The notes under the pieces: model-generated
The model's database searches: none
The model's input: only the letters and a program-made list of their open reading frames with translations
Told to the model about the DNA's origin: nothing
Assembly (NCBI GenBank): GCA_034687125.1
Contig: JAQGBZ010000421.1
Coordinates: forward strand, 1-51,000
Reading direction: 5' to 3'
Length of the DNA: 51,000 bases
DNA from: Neelides folsomi
Lineage: Eukaryota > Arthropoda > Collembola > Neelipleona > Neelidae
Program-made: the position numbers and the translations under genes
Shown here: positions 10,213 through 23,500 of the stretch, one piece after another
Layout: each line of letters starts with the position of its first letter
Numbering within the stretch: position 1 is the first letter of the stretch

Positions 10213-12060
10213 ATAATTGGGAATTTCTTATTCAGGGTGCAGAATCTTCCTAATCAAGTAATCAATAAAAGGAGATCCTGAAATAAATCTGCACGTTTAC
10301 AGTGCAAGTACTTAACTGCACAATTTGCATCTCCTTATTATTTTTACAATCGATCGTTAATCTCTCCGAACTTGTTGAAACTCTTGATACTTTCTGAATA
10401 CTAATTATTCCCCTAATTGCATCTTGCTTATTCTTATCTTCGCAAGTATCGTAATCGTAAGCTTATTATAATAATCCTTAAAACTAGATCATTCTATACA
10501 ATTTACTCTCATGTGTCAATATTGATAAATTTTCATTTCATATGATCCTAATTAAGTACAGAATTTTATGTAATATTACCAATTGGTATATTATTACAAA
10601 TATTACAAATAAACTAATTGTAATCTCATTTCCAAAATGATATTAATTGATAATACCAATATTAAAATTTTAAATAATTAAATTGTACGGTAAAATTAAA
10701 AAATTTAAAATGTATGTTATGTATTGTAAACTGTGTATTTATTAAACTATAAATTTTAATTATGTTTTAAATGGATTGCAAATTACATTGCGCCAATACA
10801 ATTAAATAAAGATTATTTAGACCAAGATCGAAGGATGTGTAATTTGGTAAATGTAAATGAATAGCGTTGCATTTAATAATTACTCTAACTTACTTTTCTC
10901 ATCCAAGATCAAGAATGCATTGTAAGAGATGAAAATTATCTTCGAATGCAATGGATATTAAAATAATGTCATGCAAGATGGTCTGATTACAATAGGCCAT
11001 AATTAAGATATGTTTCGAATTTTCTGTCAGATAAATTACACCAAGTGGAAGTTAAATGTCAAATTATATCTCCGACTGGGTATTTATTATATAACTGGGA
11101 TATTTAGCAAATGTAAAAGCAGGATGTCCATTTGTGGAAACAATAGAAGAATCATTTGCCCTTATGACATTATGACATTGCTACACATTTCCTCTTTGGC
11201 TTTTAGATCTTGATATTTATTTCGGTCGTTTATCATTTCTATTTGGTCAACAATTGATTCAAAGACTCCCTTTCGTGAAATGAAGGCCCAATTTTGTCTT
11301 CTTTGTTTTCTTAATGTCGATATATTGATATTTATCATTAATATATTTAAATATATTTAAATATTATTATTAATTCTATAATTGAAGTCTAAACCTTTAC
11401 CAAAAATATTATTTTGTTAACAAGAGTTATTTAGTGTTAATTAGTTAAACGTTATTTGTTTTGCATAATTTTCTTAACAAAAATAAATAATTTTGCATAA
11501 TTTTATACTTTAAAGTTTAAAGCTCAGATTAAAATCAATCAATTTTGGCAATTGGCATTATTTGTATTTGGTGTTATTGGTTAATAATGTTCATATATTG
11601 ACATGTTCGTATATTGTATAGAACAAATATGCTATCAAGATTTAACATATTTATTTGTTATTTATATGTCAATAATGAATCCAATCGTTTGAGACAAAAG
11701 GTTATCTAAATATGGCGATCGTTACCTCACATTGGATAAATTATCCATCGTCTTTGCATAAAAAGAATCTTAGCTCGAAAGCTTATTACTTAAAATAACA
11801 TTAACAAGTTGTTACTTCCAATTTAGGAGACCGATTGGGTGATAAAAGTCAGCTCTTAGAATGAATGTCTTATTTAGGTAAATTTTAATTAAGTTAAAGC
11901 TAAAAAGCATATAATAATGTTAGTAAAATAAATCTACATTATTTATTTACTATAACGATTAATTTTCAAAACGGCAAAATCAAATCATGAAAATTAAAGT
12001 GGAGCTAAAAGCTTTTATACTAACAATAAAGCCAAAGTTTTTATAATTGATAAATTGATA

Positions 12061-12160
12061 TGATTTGCGTTGATTCGCGTTGATTTTGCATTGATTTGCA
12101 TTAATTCACATGATTCGCGTTTATTTCCGTTGATTCGCATTGATTCGCATGATTCGCTTT
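12061..12160. repeat. 10-bp minisatellite, TGATTCGCAT
   Basis: Ten nearly in-register decamers run head to tail, for example TGATTTGCGT, TGATTCGCGT and TGATTCGCAT. An open frame across it on the minus strand (RINGNKRESCE-like) is a by-product of the repeat. Confidence 0.9.
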
Positions 12161-14375
12161 GAAGAGTTGAACAAATTGGCTGAGAGGGATTTAAAGACAT
12201 TTGAAAGAGTTGATTGTGAATTTGATTGTCGGTCTGAGTTTGGTTGTTTCCTCCGTTCACTCCGCTCCAATTCTAATTAACCCAGATGGAGATGGAGATG
12301 AGATTTGAACATCTCCAATAAACGATTTCACTTTTATCCACGCTTCCCTCCTTACGTAACAAGAAGCTTCATTGGAAAAAAACTTCTCTCTTTCTTAACG
12401 CCATTTCAATTGACAGGGATCAATAAAAATGTCATTTCTTTGTTTAAAATCCACCTCAGGTCATTCAGTTACCTTCTTCTTTGACGGTCCAATCAATTAA
12501 ATATTGTTTAGGTCTTTTCAGATAAACTTACGATTTATATTCCAATTTAATAAATGTAATTAAATTAATTTTTTAACGCCTTTATTTTTTATTATTAAAT
12601 ATCAATATTTAAAAATCTGTGGTTTAAATTTACAAGAGAAATTGCACACTTATGCATTGGATTTGTTTTATAAATATAAGGAAAATATTTGTAGGTTGAA
12701 TTGAAGGAAATGAAATGAAAAAAAAACCAAAATTGAGTTTTCCTTGATTTTGAGGAATTTGGGATATATTTTTTATATGGATTATTTAAGGGAAATATTT
12801 GTCCTTCTTTTCCTTTAAATTGGCGTAGTAAATAACTCAACTGTTCATTCTACATCAAGTCAAAATGGGCAAATGGAAGGTCTTAGGAAAAAACAAATGT
12901 CACATTGGGTCTAATTAGCACAATTCGAATAATTTCCCCATTCATTCCGGGACAAGTTCACTTCATCAAACTCTTAATGATCATTTAACTTGAAAACGTT
13001 CATCACTTAACTTCAATCAGTTCACTTGGAAATTTACTCTTGCCCTTCTTATGGTATTACCTTACTTTCCGATTTTATCTCTTAAAAACACATCCGGAAA
13101 CAATATTATGATTTTTGCCAATTTATTACAATAAATATGTTATATAAATTATTATATGGTATAATATGATATTTGTATCTGTATGATATTAACTGTATGA
13201 TATGTCGGCTGATTTACATAAGGTACAAAACATGTGTGACAATTTCCAATATCTATTTGTTCCTAATTACTTTGATGTGCATAGGTATGCATGAATTGAT
13301 TATCACAACTATCGCCAATATATTATTTGACCATCTAGTTTAATCATTAATTGCTATATACTTGTACTTTACATTTTTCTAATCATCCTTCCTTGTATTT
13401 TTTACATTTTCTTACACAGTCGCATTCTTTTACAACTCCTGTTTGCAACACGTAGACGTCTCGATTGCCAAAATCAAAAACATTTTAAATCTTTTTGAAC
13501 TCATCCAAACGAACACAACAAAGCGCTTCCCCACATGTTCAAATTTTTATGATGACATTTTACAACAAGACAAAATCCTTAAAGTTTTTGGATACAACAA
13601 CTGATACATATACCATACGCATAATATATATCCCATACGTACTATACTGTACATCAATATGGTATATGTATATGGTATTAATATATGGACTCATTTAAGA
13701 ACTCATTTTTTTCTTTAAGGTGTAATTGTTCTTATTTGGTAACTAAATGAGTTTACTTCAGGTTTTGTTATTACACCTGTTGATGGTTCATGTGGATTTG
13801 TGGTGTCTTTTATTTGTTTGTTGTTCAATAAGAAATGTTTTTTAGTTATTCCTATTTAGCTTAAACCTTAAACCAGACCAAAAAACTTAACGACATTTGC
13901 AGTAAAGTTCAACTTACCTTTAATTAGTTAAACTTTACTGCAGTTTAAATTGTTATAGTTTGAATAAATGGCTATTGCTGCACTTTTGTTTTTCTTGTTT
14001 TTCACGAAATGGAGTTCAACAGCTTAAACGATTTACTAACTGACACTTAAATTAATATTGCAAGCATTACAGTAATTAACTAAAATCATTAACATCAAAT
14101 TAATGTTAATCTTCATTCCAATTTTTTGCGAAGCAAAATTCGCACTTTTAAGATTTTAAGACTGTCACACAAATTGTACTAGCAAGAATAAGGATTAATT
14201 ACAACATTTGTATTAATTATTTTATTAGTATTTGACGTTAATATTTGCAATAAAATTTATTTATGTGGTAATTATGGGTTAGAGAAAATTATTACAAACA
14301 TGCTAAATTATGCTACCGATCAAAAAGCGAATTGACAGAATTAAATCTAAATGACTGAAATTCAACGGTTTTCGA

Positions 14376-14645
14376 ACATTTAAAGTGACGTTAGTCTTCG
14401 AAAAATAATGAGAAATGAAATTTAAAATCACTTTTAGATCAATAAAACTCACAGATTTTAGAAAATAGTATCTTGAAGGACTCATTTGCTCTAATTGTAA
14501 TTGTATATAATTTTTACTGATAAAACCCCCAAGTATGACCAAAAATGCTCGACTTTGTACATTTTAAAATCACCGTTCTTTTCGAAAAGTAAGGAGATTT
14601 AGAATTAAAAATCATTTTCTGATTAATAAAACTCCCAGAATTTAT
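14376..14645. repeat. Diverged tandem duplication, 183-bp period
   Basis: Block 14376-14460 and block 14559-14644 align along their length: both start ACATTT, share TTCGAAAA then AGGAG/TGAG, and end ATYAATAAAACTC-CAGA-TTTA. A further partial match (ACTGATAAAACCCCCAAG) lies between them near 14516. Confidence 0.65.
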
Positions 14646-16694
14646 ATAGGATAAATCCGGAGTTTTAGATATCTTAATTTATCATGTTCCAGAATTAATT
14701 GTAAAATTAATTGCAAATAAACATTTTTTCCCGCATTTTCTAATTTCAACTTTAAGGCCTTATAATAACATTTATTAAATTCTTAGATTAACAATATTTC
14801 TCTATTTGATATTTAGTTAAAAATACACTGCAAAATGTTTATTGTTAAAAAATTAAAAATTAATCAAATATATTCAATCCTTAATATTAAATAATTGGTG
14901 GGTGTTAGAATCTCAATTAAATATTAATGGTATTTAACACATCATCGACTAATCAGGCTTTGATTGTGCGTTATTGGGTTACAGCCTAACGGTAGCACTC
15001 ACGCTGTTACGCAGGAAAAAGATACGCAAGTCGTCTATGAAATGCATCATCGTCTGAAGAATGTAAAAATGTTAATAAAAAGGAGAGGAACAAGTTTGTG
15101 GTCAGAGTGATATAATAATTCAAGTTGGAGTAATTTCATTAAGGAACCTTCGATGCCCTTCACACATTGCAACAGAATCTCTTTCCATCTTGGACTATTG
15201 GGCTTTGTTTTCCCACCATTGACTTTCCATATTATGTATTTATTAAGACAAAACCTTCGGGCTCATTTATTAATTAGGGCGATACAATGTGCTTAAATAC
15301 TTCAATACGCCTTTCTCATAATCAGAAAGGATAATTAAACGTGTCATTATCCTTGTATGTACTTAGCTCTCCTTATACCGAGTGTGTAAATATCAAGCCC
15401 TTGGCTTTTGATCTTTTTATCCAAAATGTTCTTTTCAACTACCACGCTTTTTCTCTTCCTATTCAATTCCTTTAATGTCAGACATACAATACAATTTGTA
15501 ACTATGCTAAAACTAACAATAAGCAAATAATACATACATATTTTATACAGACACAATGCACACATAAATAAAAGATTCTTTATATATAAAAGTATTTGAT
15601 TGTATCTTACACTTTTAGCAGCCAATAAAAACTTTTTTCCTTTTCCCATCTTATAAAAACCAGATTTAATTTTATACAATTAAATAGAGTAGATACAATT
15701 AGCTAATTTAAATTCTACGTTATGCTATGTGATAAATTAAAGGTGTAAATTACAAATATTAAATTCCACATTAATCCCTTTTAAAAATTTGTTGACATTT
15801 TTATTTCCTTATTGGTTAACATTGAATATTTAATTTTTAAAATCCCAAACCTGAATTTTGTTTGGATTGAATTATAATTTAAAGTTCGACATTCATTCCT
15901 TATAAGTGTAAGTATTTGCGAGGAGTCTTGTAATTCCTTTAGACTTTAAGCAACCACCACGATCCCCCGTGTATTGTTGTCAAATGGTAAAAGATATTGA
16001 TTCGCAATTGATATTTGGAATGTCACTTGGAGTCCTTCGATAACACCGGTCGGAATCCCAGCCATGTCGATGAGTGTAATAGGAGATAAATTAAGAGTGG
16101 GAGCGGCACGGGAATTGAGAAACTTGAAATTGATGTTGAAAGTTATTTATTCCAAATGGACTAATGAGACCTCTGCTCCACAAAACTTCAATATCATATC
16201 AAATAATAGAGCAGTAAGAATGGAGGGCGAGTGGGTGTTAAAAACTTAACATTTTTCATTCACAAGAACAGAAACCGAATTGTCAATTCATTAATTCTCC
16301 CAATGGTGATAGAAAAAGATATAAAGATTCAATCATATGCGGATGCTCTTACTACCTGTATACCTGTATAGGTTAGGTTAGATAAGTATAAATCTAAATG
16401 TAAGTAATGTAATGTTCATATAAATTTATTATGAATTGTAACATTCATATTTTATTGTAATAACTCGATCATTCTAATAACGCTCTTAGTTCTTATTCTT
16501 CTTAATAATGCTCAAAGCGTAAACGGCATTTAGCAAAAGCTTCTCTGAATGTGAGTCAGTTCCTGAATTTTAACGTGTTGTCAAACGTAACGTTTGTTAA
16601 TTTTGATTTCATAGGTCAATTTCTCGTTTACCTCCTGATTAATCTCTTGGAATTATCTCCCGTCGATTTATTCCAAACTTGCGACGAAATTGGG

Positions 16695-16762
16695 TATAAA
16701 AGAGAAAGGGAGTGGCAGGAAGGGAAAGAGATAGTTTCATTCCCACAAGAGAGTTATAAAAG
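16695..16762 (+). promoter_or_regulatory. Two identical TATAAAAG boxes 60 bp apart
   Basis: TATAAAAG occurs at 16695-16702 and 16755-16762, inside a less AT-rich 300-bp stretch. An initiator-like TTTCATTCC lies at about 16735-16743. No downstream gene is recognised. An open frame of about 180 codons (16509-17057) covers the region but has no ATG near its start. Confidence 0.3.
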
Positions 16763-19700
16763 ATTTAAAAACACTTTGATTGTTCCTCCCTCTCAGTTTC
16801 TATTAAATCTTCTTTGGAGCCTGCGAACCTCCTTCTGGTCCAATTATGAACTCATGCCGATTATTTATTTATACCTGTGCAATCGTACCAATAGAAGAAA
16901 TGTAATTGCCTTTACAACGTCGGCACCTCCAAAATGTCATCACTCATTCCTTGTATTTTTCAATTTCAATCAATCCATTGTCTTTATTAAATTGACAATC
17001 CAACTCTGTATATTTAAATACATACTTAAAATACATGTACCATATATTAGTACATAAAATGCATGGGGTGCAAAGTTATAAATATTACAATATTAAATAT
17101 ATTGCTAATACAGATTGGATATTTTTTTATAGTTGAGTTGATCTGTCTAAACTGTCTATTGATATCATCTCGATCAATTCACCTGTGATGCAAAGCTCAT
17201 GCAAAAGGGTTGATAAATATTGTGAGAACTTGAGTCATTTGGGTTCTTAATGATCGAGAGCGGGGCGTGGTTCAAAGTTCAAAGTGAGGATAATGGGGAT
17301 TTGAATGAGGGGGGATGAACTTTCAACTGCTTCATTTTCTTCATTGCCTGAGATCACCTCTGTCCAAACTCAGTTTCATAATTCTAAATGAGATAAACCC
17401 ATATTGGATGAATCAGAGGGAGTTTGGGACCAACAGGAAGAAGTTTTAATTTCACGCTATCTTAAGGACAACAGGAGACTCAAAGACCATTTTAATAACC
17501 AATTATTCCCTGATAATACTTTAATCCAATTACTTCTACCTTAATAAAACATGTACTGTATTAAATAACATAGTGGATAAAGTTGGTTAATGTATTAATT
17601 AAAAGTCCTTACAATTTTAGATAAAACATACTAATATGCCTGTATATTCAGGTATAAGGTTTTTATATAATTAATATGAGGTTAGAAGGTGATGTTGATA
17701 AAATCATTAAATTACAGATCACATAAATTTTATATTCTTTGAAATCAAGATCAAAGTTTTGAAGAGTTGTGAAGTCAATTGGTGATGATTTGATAATTTG
17801 CAGAACTTGGTCTATTACTCTTATTATGATGTTTACAAGTAATATAACTACACGAACTTGGAACATGATTAAGATTCTTTTGAGATTAAATCATATTAGG
17901 AAATTTATATCATGTAGGAAAGGATTTCCTTGATCGCTTTTTCTTTACGTCTTTACTACTTTAAACTAAACGTGTCAATTAACAAGGTTGGAGAAATATC
18001 CAAATAAATTATTTTATTGAGACAAATTATTTTAATTGGGTTTAAGTTTAATTAAAATTTTTATTGCAAAAATGTCAATCATAATATTAAATATTTAGGT
18101 ACTTTTAAAATATTTAAGATAAATTTTAAATAGTATAGTACAATACAAAATATTATATTATTTAATATTGAACATAATTATTTAAAAGTGTGGAATTTAA
18201 TTAAAATGATAATCTCCACATCTCACCAGAGGTGATGCAAAATGAATAATTCCAAATTGATTTTAAGATTCGGACAAATTGCTTTGATTGAGGTCGAATT
18301 TCGTTGCCTTTGGGCTTCTTTGACGAAGCTTCTCTTGCAACACCAACCAAAGGAATTAACAATACAAAGAAGTCATAGACCCAAACCCATTAATGATTTA
18401 TTGGCACAAGAAGAGAATCTGGATTGAATTTAAAATGGAAAATGATACAAGTCGTGACTTGGCCCAAAACTCAAAACGTCTTCCCAATTTCAACCCCCAA
18501 GTTCATAAAACAAACAAACAAAAATGCAATTCAACATTTACTTAATTATAATTTTATAATTCATTCCTTTATTTCAAATTATGAAAAACTAATGACATTA
18601 GCCAATTCAAAATGATCAGAAGCTGATATCTGAATGATGAGATAAACAGCGTTATATAAAATCCCATCTCATATAGAGAACCAATGAGAATCATTATGAT
18701 TAAAATTGCTACGCATGGTAATGGAATGTAATTTACATTAAATGTTATGTAAATTATATTAAAAACTGCAACATTAAACATCTGTATCAAGATCACCGTT
18801 AACGTTCTGTTTTATTTTTTGAAACAATGAAAGGAAAATAAAGATTACAAAACCCCCATTTAATTTGCAGTTTACTAAAATGGATGACCAATCAAAAGAC
18901 CATTATAGGGCCATTATTTATACACGCACAAATGATACATTACATCTGATATATAAGACGTAATTACAATATGTATATTTGTACATCAGATATTCATAGG
19001 GACGTGTATTGTTTAGAATCTCTGCATGTAATCATTATTGATAGATTGGTTCAAGTTGCAGAATATGAAAATGTGATGCAGTTAATGAGTTTTCAATGCA
19101 ACTGCACAATTTCCAATTCATAACATGAGTAAACAATTTGCTATTTTGTACCTTACATTTTACATATACAAATATGTATGATATATGATATTATGATGTA
19201 TCTGGTTATACATACATTATACATATCTGGATATATGGTATTGTGTATTGTGACAATTTTTAGATATTTTAAGACAATTTATTAAATTGACAATTAATAA
19301 TTTTGATTAAAAATGCGAAGGATTTAACAAGTAAAATTGATGTTCCATTTCCAATAAATCTCTTATAATAAAAAAAGAGAGCATTTGAACAAGGTGATAA
19401 ATCAATCAATAGCTCGTGTGATTAAAGGACCATTAAAAGAATGAGTAATGCCGTATAATGCGTAATTGAGCCAATTTGCATGCTACTTGAAAATAAAGGT
19501 AAAAGGTTCATCTTGATCTCAATAAATCTCTTCCCATTTTGTATGCAAAGTAAGCAAGAAGAAAAGATTGGTTATGAGAAATAAATAATTTTGGTACTTA
19601 TAGATTTTTTATTCCAATGATAATGTAAAGAGATCTCAAGGGAGAAACGTTTTCTTGTGTGATGTATCCATCATATATTTCATACATAATTAAATTGGAG

Positions 19701-20580
19701 TAAATGTAAACTGGTGGTAAATATGAAGCTAATTAAAGGAAAAATCAGTCGAGGTCATCTTCGTAATTATATCTCATTTGAAGGAATTAAAAGGCTTAGC
19801 GGTCAATTTTGATAAAATCCTTAACATAATATGCATAGATTAATATTTAAGGTGTGATTACATTTAATCTTACAAATATATAATATGCGTAAAAGATAAA
19901 GTAGATTAGTACATGGAGTAAGATTCTTTAATTAAATGACAGACAGGATCCTTCGCTCATCCAATAACAAAATCATTTTTTAAAAGAACTAAACTGGTAA
20001 ATTAGGAGGTAAATGAGGGCTAAAAGTTTCTTCCGCAGGGTCACATTTTTGACAAGAAACCATCAACCTTTTTTCAAGTAATAGTAACAGTAATACGTAT
20101 ACAATATATGGTACATATATATTTTATTTGTATATAATATACAAAGTACCTATCTGTAGTGTTACATATACTTTATCTGTACATTCAGAGAAAGAAAAAA
20201 GTGAGAGTGAAACGTAAAGGCAAATAAAGATCAGTTGAAATTAGCGAGTTGAAGTTTGACGAGTAATTTGAATAAGGATGGGAAGGTTCGTAATTAAAAT
20301 GGACAGGTTTGAGTATGAAGATAACTACAGTGCTATACATAAATAGTATTTAGGATATATGGCGGTAACGAAATGAAGGAAGATCTCAAATCAGCTCAAT
20401 CACAAATGTTACATTTGAAGTTTGAAGACATAATTATACCTTTAAATGGCAAGGAAAAACTTCACCATTATTGCCATGCATTAAAATTACACGTTACAGT
20501 TACATTAAAAGCAAAGAGGAAAACTCAAGAGATTCAATTACAAAATTATTTTATTTTGTCGAATCTTGTTCATTTTGTGT

Positions 20581-23500
20581 TTAATGTCTTGGTGGTGGTG
20601 GATGAGTTGGTGGATAATGTGGAGGTGGTGGTGGATGAGATGGCGGGTAGTGTGGAGGAGGTGGCGGGTAATGTGGTGGTGGTGGATGCGAAGGTGGATA
20701 ATGTGGCGACGGTGGTGGATGCGAAGGCGGGTAATGTGGCGGAGGAGGTGGATGTGAAGGCGGGTAATGTGGCGATGGTGGATAATATGGTGGTGGTGGT
20801 GGTGAAGGTTCAGCTGGAGTGTTTTCCACCAATGCATTGAATCCATTTTCAGAGTCGGCAGTGTAAGTAACCTGAATGAAACAAAGATTGCTTTTATCTT
20901 GTATTATAAGGTAATTGAATAAAATCAAAGACTCGTTGAGATAAAGATAATTGGGACTTGGTGTGTACAAATAGGAATTGATTGGTTTGACTTACAGTTC
21001 TTACGATTCCGTCTGGTTGCAAAAAACTGTAACTTCCAGTCACAACATCTCCTGTTCTCGATTCCTTCAAGTCAATCATTATTTAAATTAAATTTTAAAA
21101 AATTATCATTCAAATTAGTTTAGGTTGCTGCATTTTCACTTCGTCCAAATGGCTTCTAATATATGTATATTAATTTTAACTTTACATTTAAGTATAAAGT
21201 TAAAAAAACAATTGATCAACCTCTGTGTCACAGTGTCACAGAACTTTGAAGTTCTCAAAATTCAATTAAGATTGGCAAATAAATGTGTATGAAAGTTTGA
21301 GGCAATATTACTTAACAATTTTGTAAGGAGAATCTGTGACTGTTGAAGCAAAGCTTTTAATTTCTAACAAAGATTAAAACGAGCTTGAATAATCCAAGGT
21401 ATAAAATGAAGTAAAATTCCCTCAGGATGTCTCCAAAACAGACAAATGGCAGTTTCCCTTTCCTTAGAATGTAATTGGAGCAGGGACAGCGGCATAGAGT
21501 TACTTAAAGTTCAATCACACGCCCGTCATGAATCTTCAACTTTTAAATATCAACCAAATTAAATATGATTTACATTATGTATCCATTTCATTCATAATAA
21601 TTAGAGCCAACAATTAACTTCAACTAACCAGCAAGTTATCTACATAATACAAAACATACGACATATGACATTCGATATAGCTATAACTCTTATATACGAG
21701 TATTATGTGCATACATATACCATAGTATGTTACTCTATGGTATTGGTTTATTAATGCAAAGAAACGAGTAGCTTAAAGAATGCTAATGAGATACAATTTC
21801 TTCAATTTTTTTCCAATAAAGAAGATCAAACCCAAACAGGCTTCTTTGTTCTTGTAATGTTAGTACGAGTGGTCGGCTTTATGATTTACCTACAGCATTG
21901 GTAAGATTGATATTGTTAATCTTGTTGTCTATTCAGGTCTGTATTCATTTCACCTGTATTTATTTCACCTGTATTTTATTGATTTATACTATATGTGTCC
22001 ATAAAAGTCCAACACATAAAAACGCCAATGCCACACAAGCAGGCAAATATAAAAAATTCTTAAAAGTGCATCTAAAGCCATTTACAACTCTCGCCGTTAT
22101 CTTAATAAAAGTGTCTTAATTCTCTCAATGAAATGTTTAATGAGCCGCCATGAAGAACATTAAACTTAACATTTGATGACCAAAAAGACAAGCGGAGTGA
22201 ACAAAGGGAAAAACCACTTGATCGAAAGAATCTAAACATTAAGAAGAAACAATTAGGATTCCATTTTTCATTCCCCTACGGCTTTCCACCCCAAACACCA
22301 TTAATTACAATTGCCTTAATAAGCAAGAGATTCGAAACGGCGGCTGGAGTTAAGTAATTCCCAATTCCCCATTTCAAATGCAAATATTAATCTTGCTCAG
22401 TTGCATTCATTGAGTCAAATGAGTGTGGCGAGAAGAGTCAATGGAATCCACCAGAATGAATGAAGAGTCAGAAGGTCTGAATGGATTTTAAATGGGAAAG
22501 AAACAGGTTTATGGGATTCCAATACTCCTCGACGTTCTAAACAATAATATTTCACTTAAGAACAAATATCGACATCATGACTGAGATTTATAGAGCAAGA
22601 TGCATTTTACAACTCTATGAGTCCCTATGAGAGAAATATTTAATTATACTCACTTGGACACACCTTAACTCTTATATTCGAATAAGTAGCTCCCTTGACC
22701 ATTATTATCTGGACTTATTAGTCAAAGCATATTATAGATATTATCTTCATATGCAAATTATCTAATAAAAAATAGGTAATGGATATATTATGGTATAATA
22801 TATGCACTATTATGCACAGGTACACAATATTAGCATAATACAAATACAAAGGTGTACTGATATATGTTAAGATTGTTAAGATTGAGTCAATGATTATGTC
22901 TATATTGTGATTATGGATATATGATATACCAGATAACGGCTCGAGTATTTGCAAAGTATTTGCAATCATTGATAAAATAAAGTGACTTGACTCACTTGTT
23001 TAGCTATATTGGTATAGCTTATATGTAGCTTATAGCAAATTCTTATACATAAATGATAGTGAATAGTTAAGATCGGAAGATTTGAATATTGTAAGAAAAT
23101 TAAAGTAGTCAATATTATCATAATTCCCAACATCCATATTTGTTTAAATTGTTCAATGAAGTTGATAAAAGTGAAAAAGCAATTATAATAATAGGATGGG
23201 CATTAAGAAATGGGAGTTTACGTAAGAAAGTATAAAATATTTAAAATATAGAGCAATCAGGTTGAAAGGGTTAATTAGCCATGTGATCTTTCCTTCATAA
23301 TGAACCTGACAATCATTCCTTAATGGCAAAATTAGGTTGTCTAAAATGTAGCTCCAAACTATAATTTATTATGATGGGTTAAATGGTAGCAATCAAAAAA
23401 CTAAAAAGATATCTTAAATGTCTATTAAGAATCCTGTGCATATTACAATATCAAAATATTACAATTTTACAATAAATACCAAATAATTAAAAAATAATGC

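Larger units (their letters stand above)
10026..20580. other. Ten-kilobase region without a recognised gene
   Basis: No exon chain or known protein motif was found on either strand. The longest frames (15347-15679 minus, 16509-17057 plus, 12015-12260 minus) show no family features. The 15347 frame has the length expected by chance in AT-rich DNA, and the 12015 frame is the minisatellite. The region contains separate repeats, a double TATA motif and many AT-rich palindromes of the TATGGTATA type. Confidence 0.5.

Noticed and set aside
12300..12335. Possible tRNA T-arm (GTTCAAAT between GAGAT and ATCTC) on the minus strand
   Set aside because: The loop is six bases, and no acceptor, D or anticodon stem can be built around it.
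14930..15070. GC-richer stretch with GGTAGCACTCACGCTGTTAC that might fold as a microRNA-like hairpin
   Set aside because: Pairing is short and depends on G-U pairs, and no known microRNA seed is recognised.
15347..15679. 110-codon minus-strand frame with a basic start and two hydrophobic segments
   Set aside because: A frame of this length is expected about once by chance in a window this AT-rich, and it matches no family I know.
20373..20840. 155-codon plus-strand frame with Val/Asp/Glu-rich end
   Set aside because: Antisense of the PPHYPP repeat exon.
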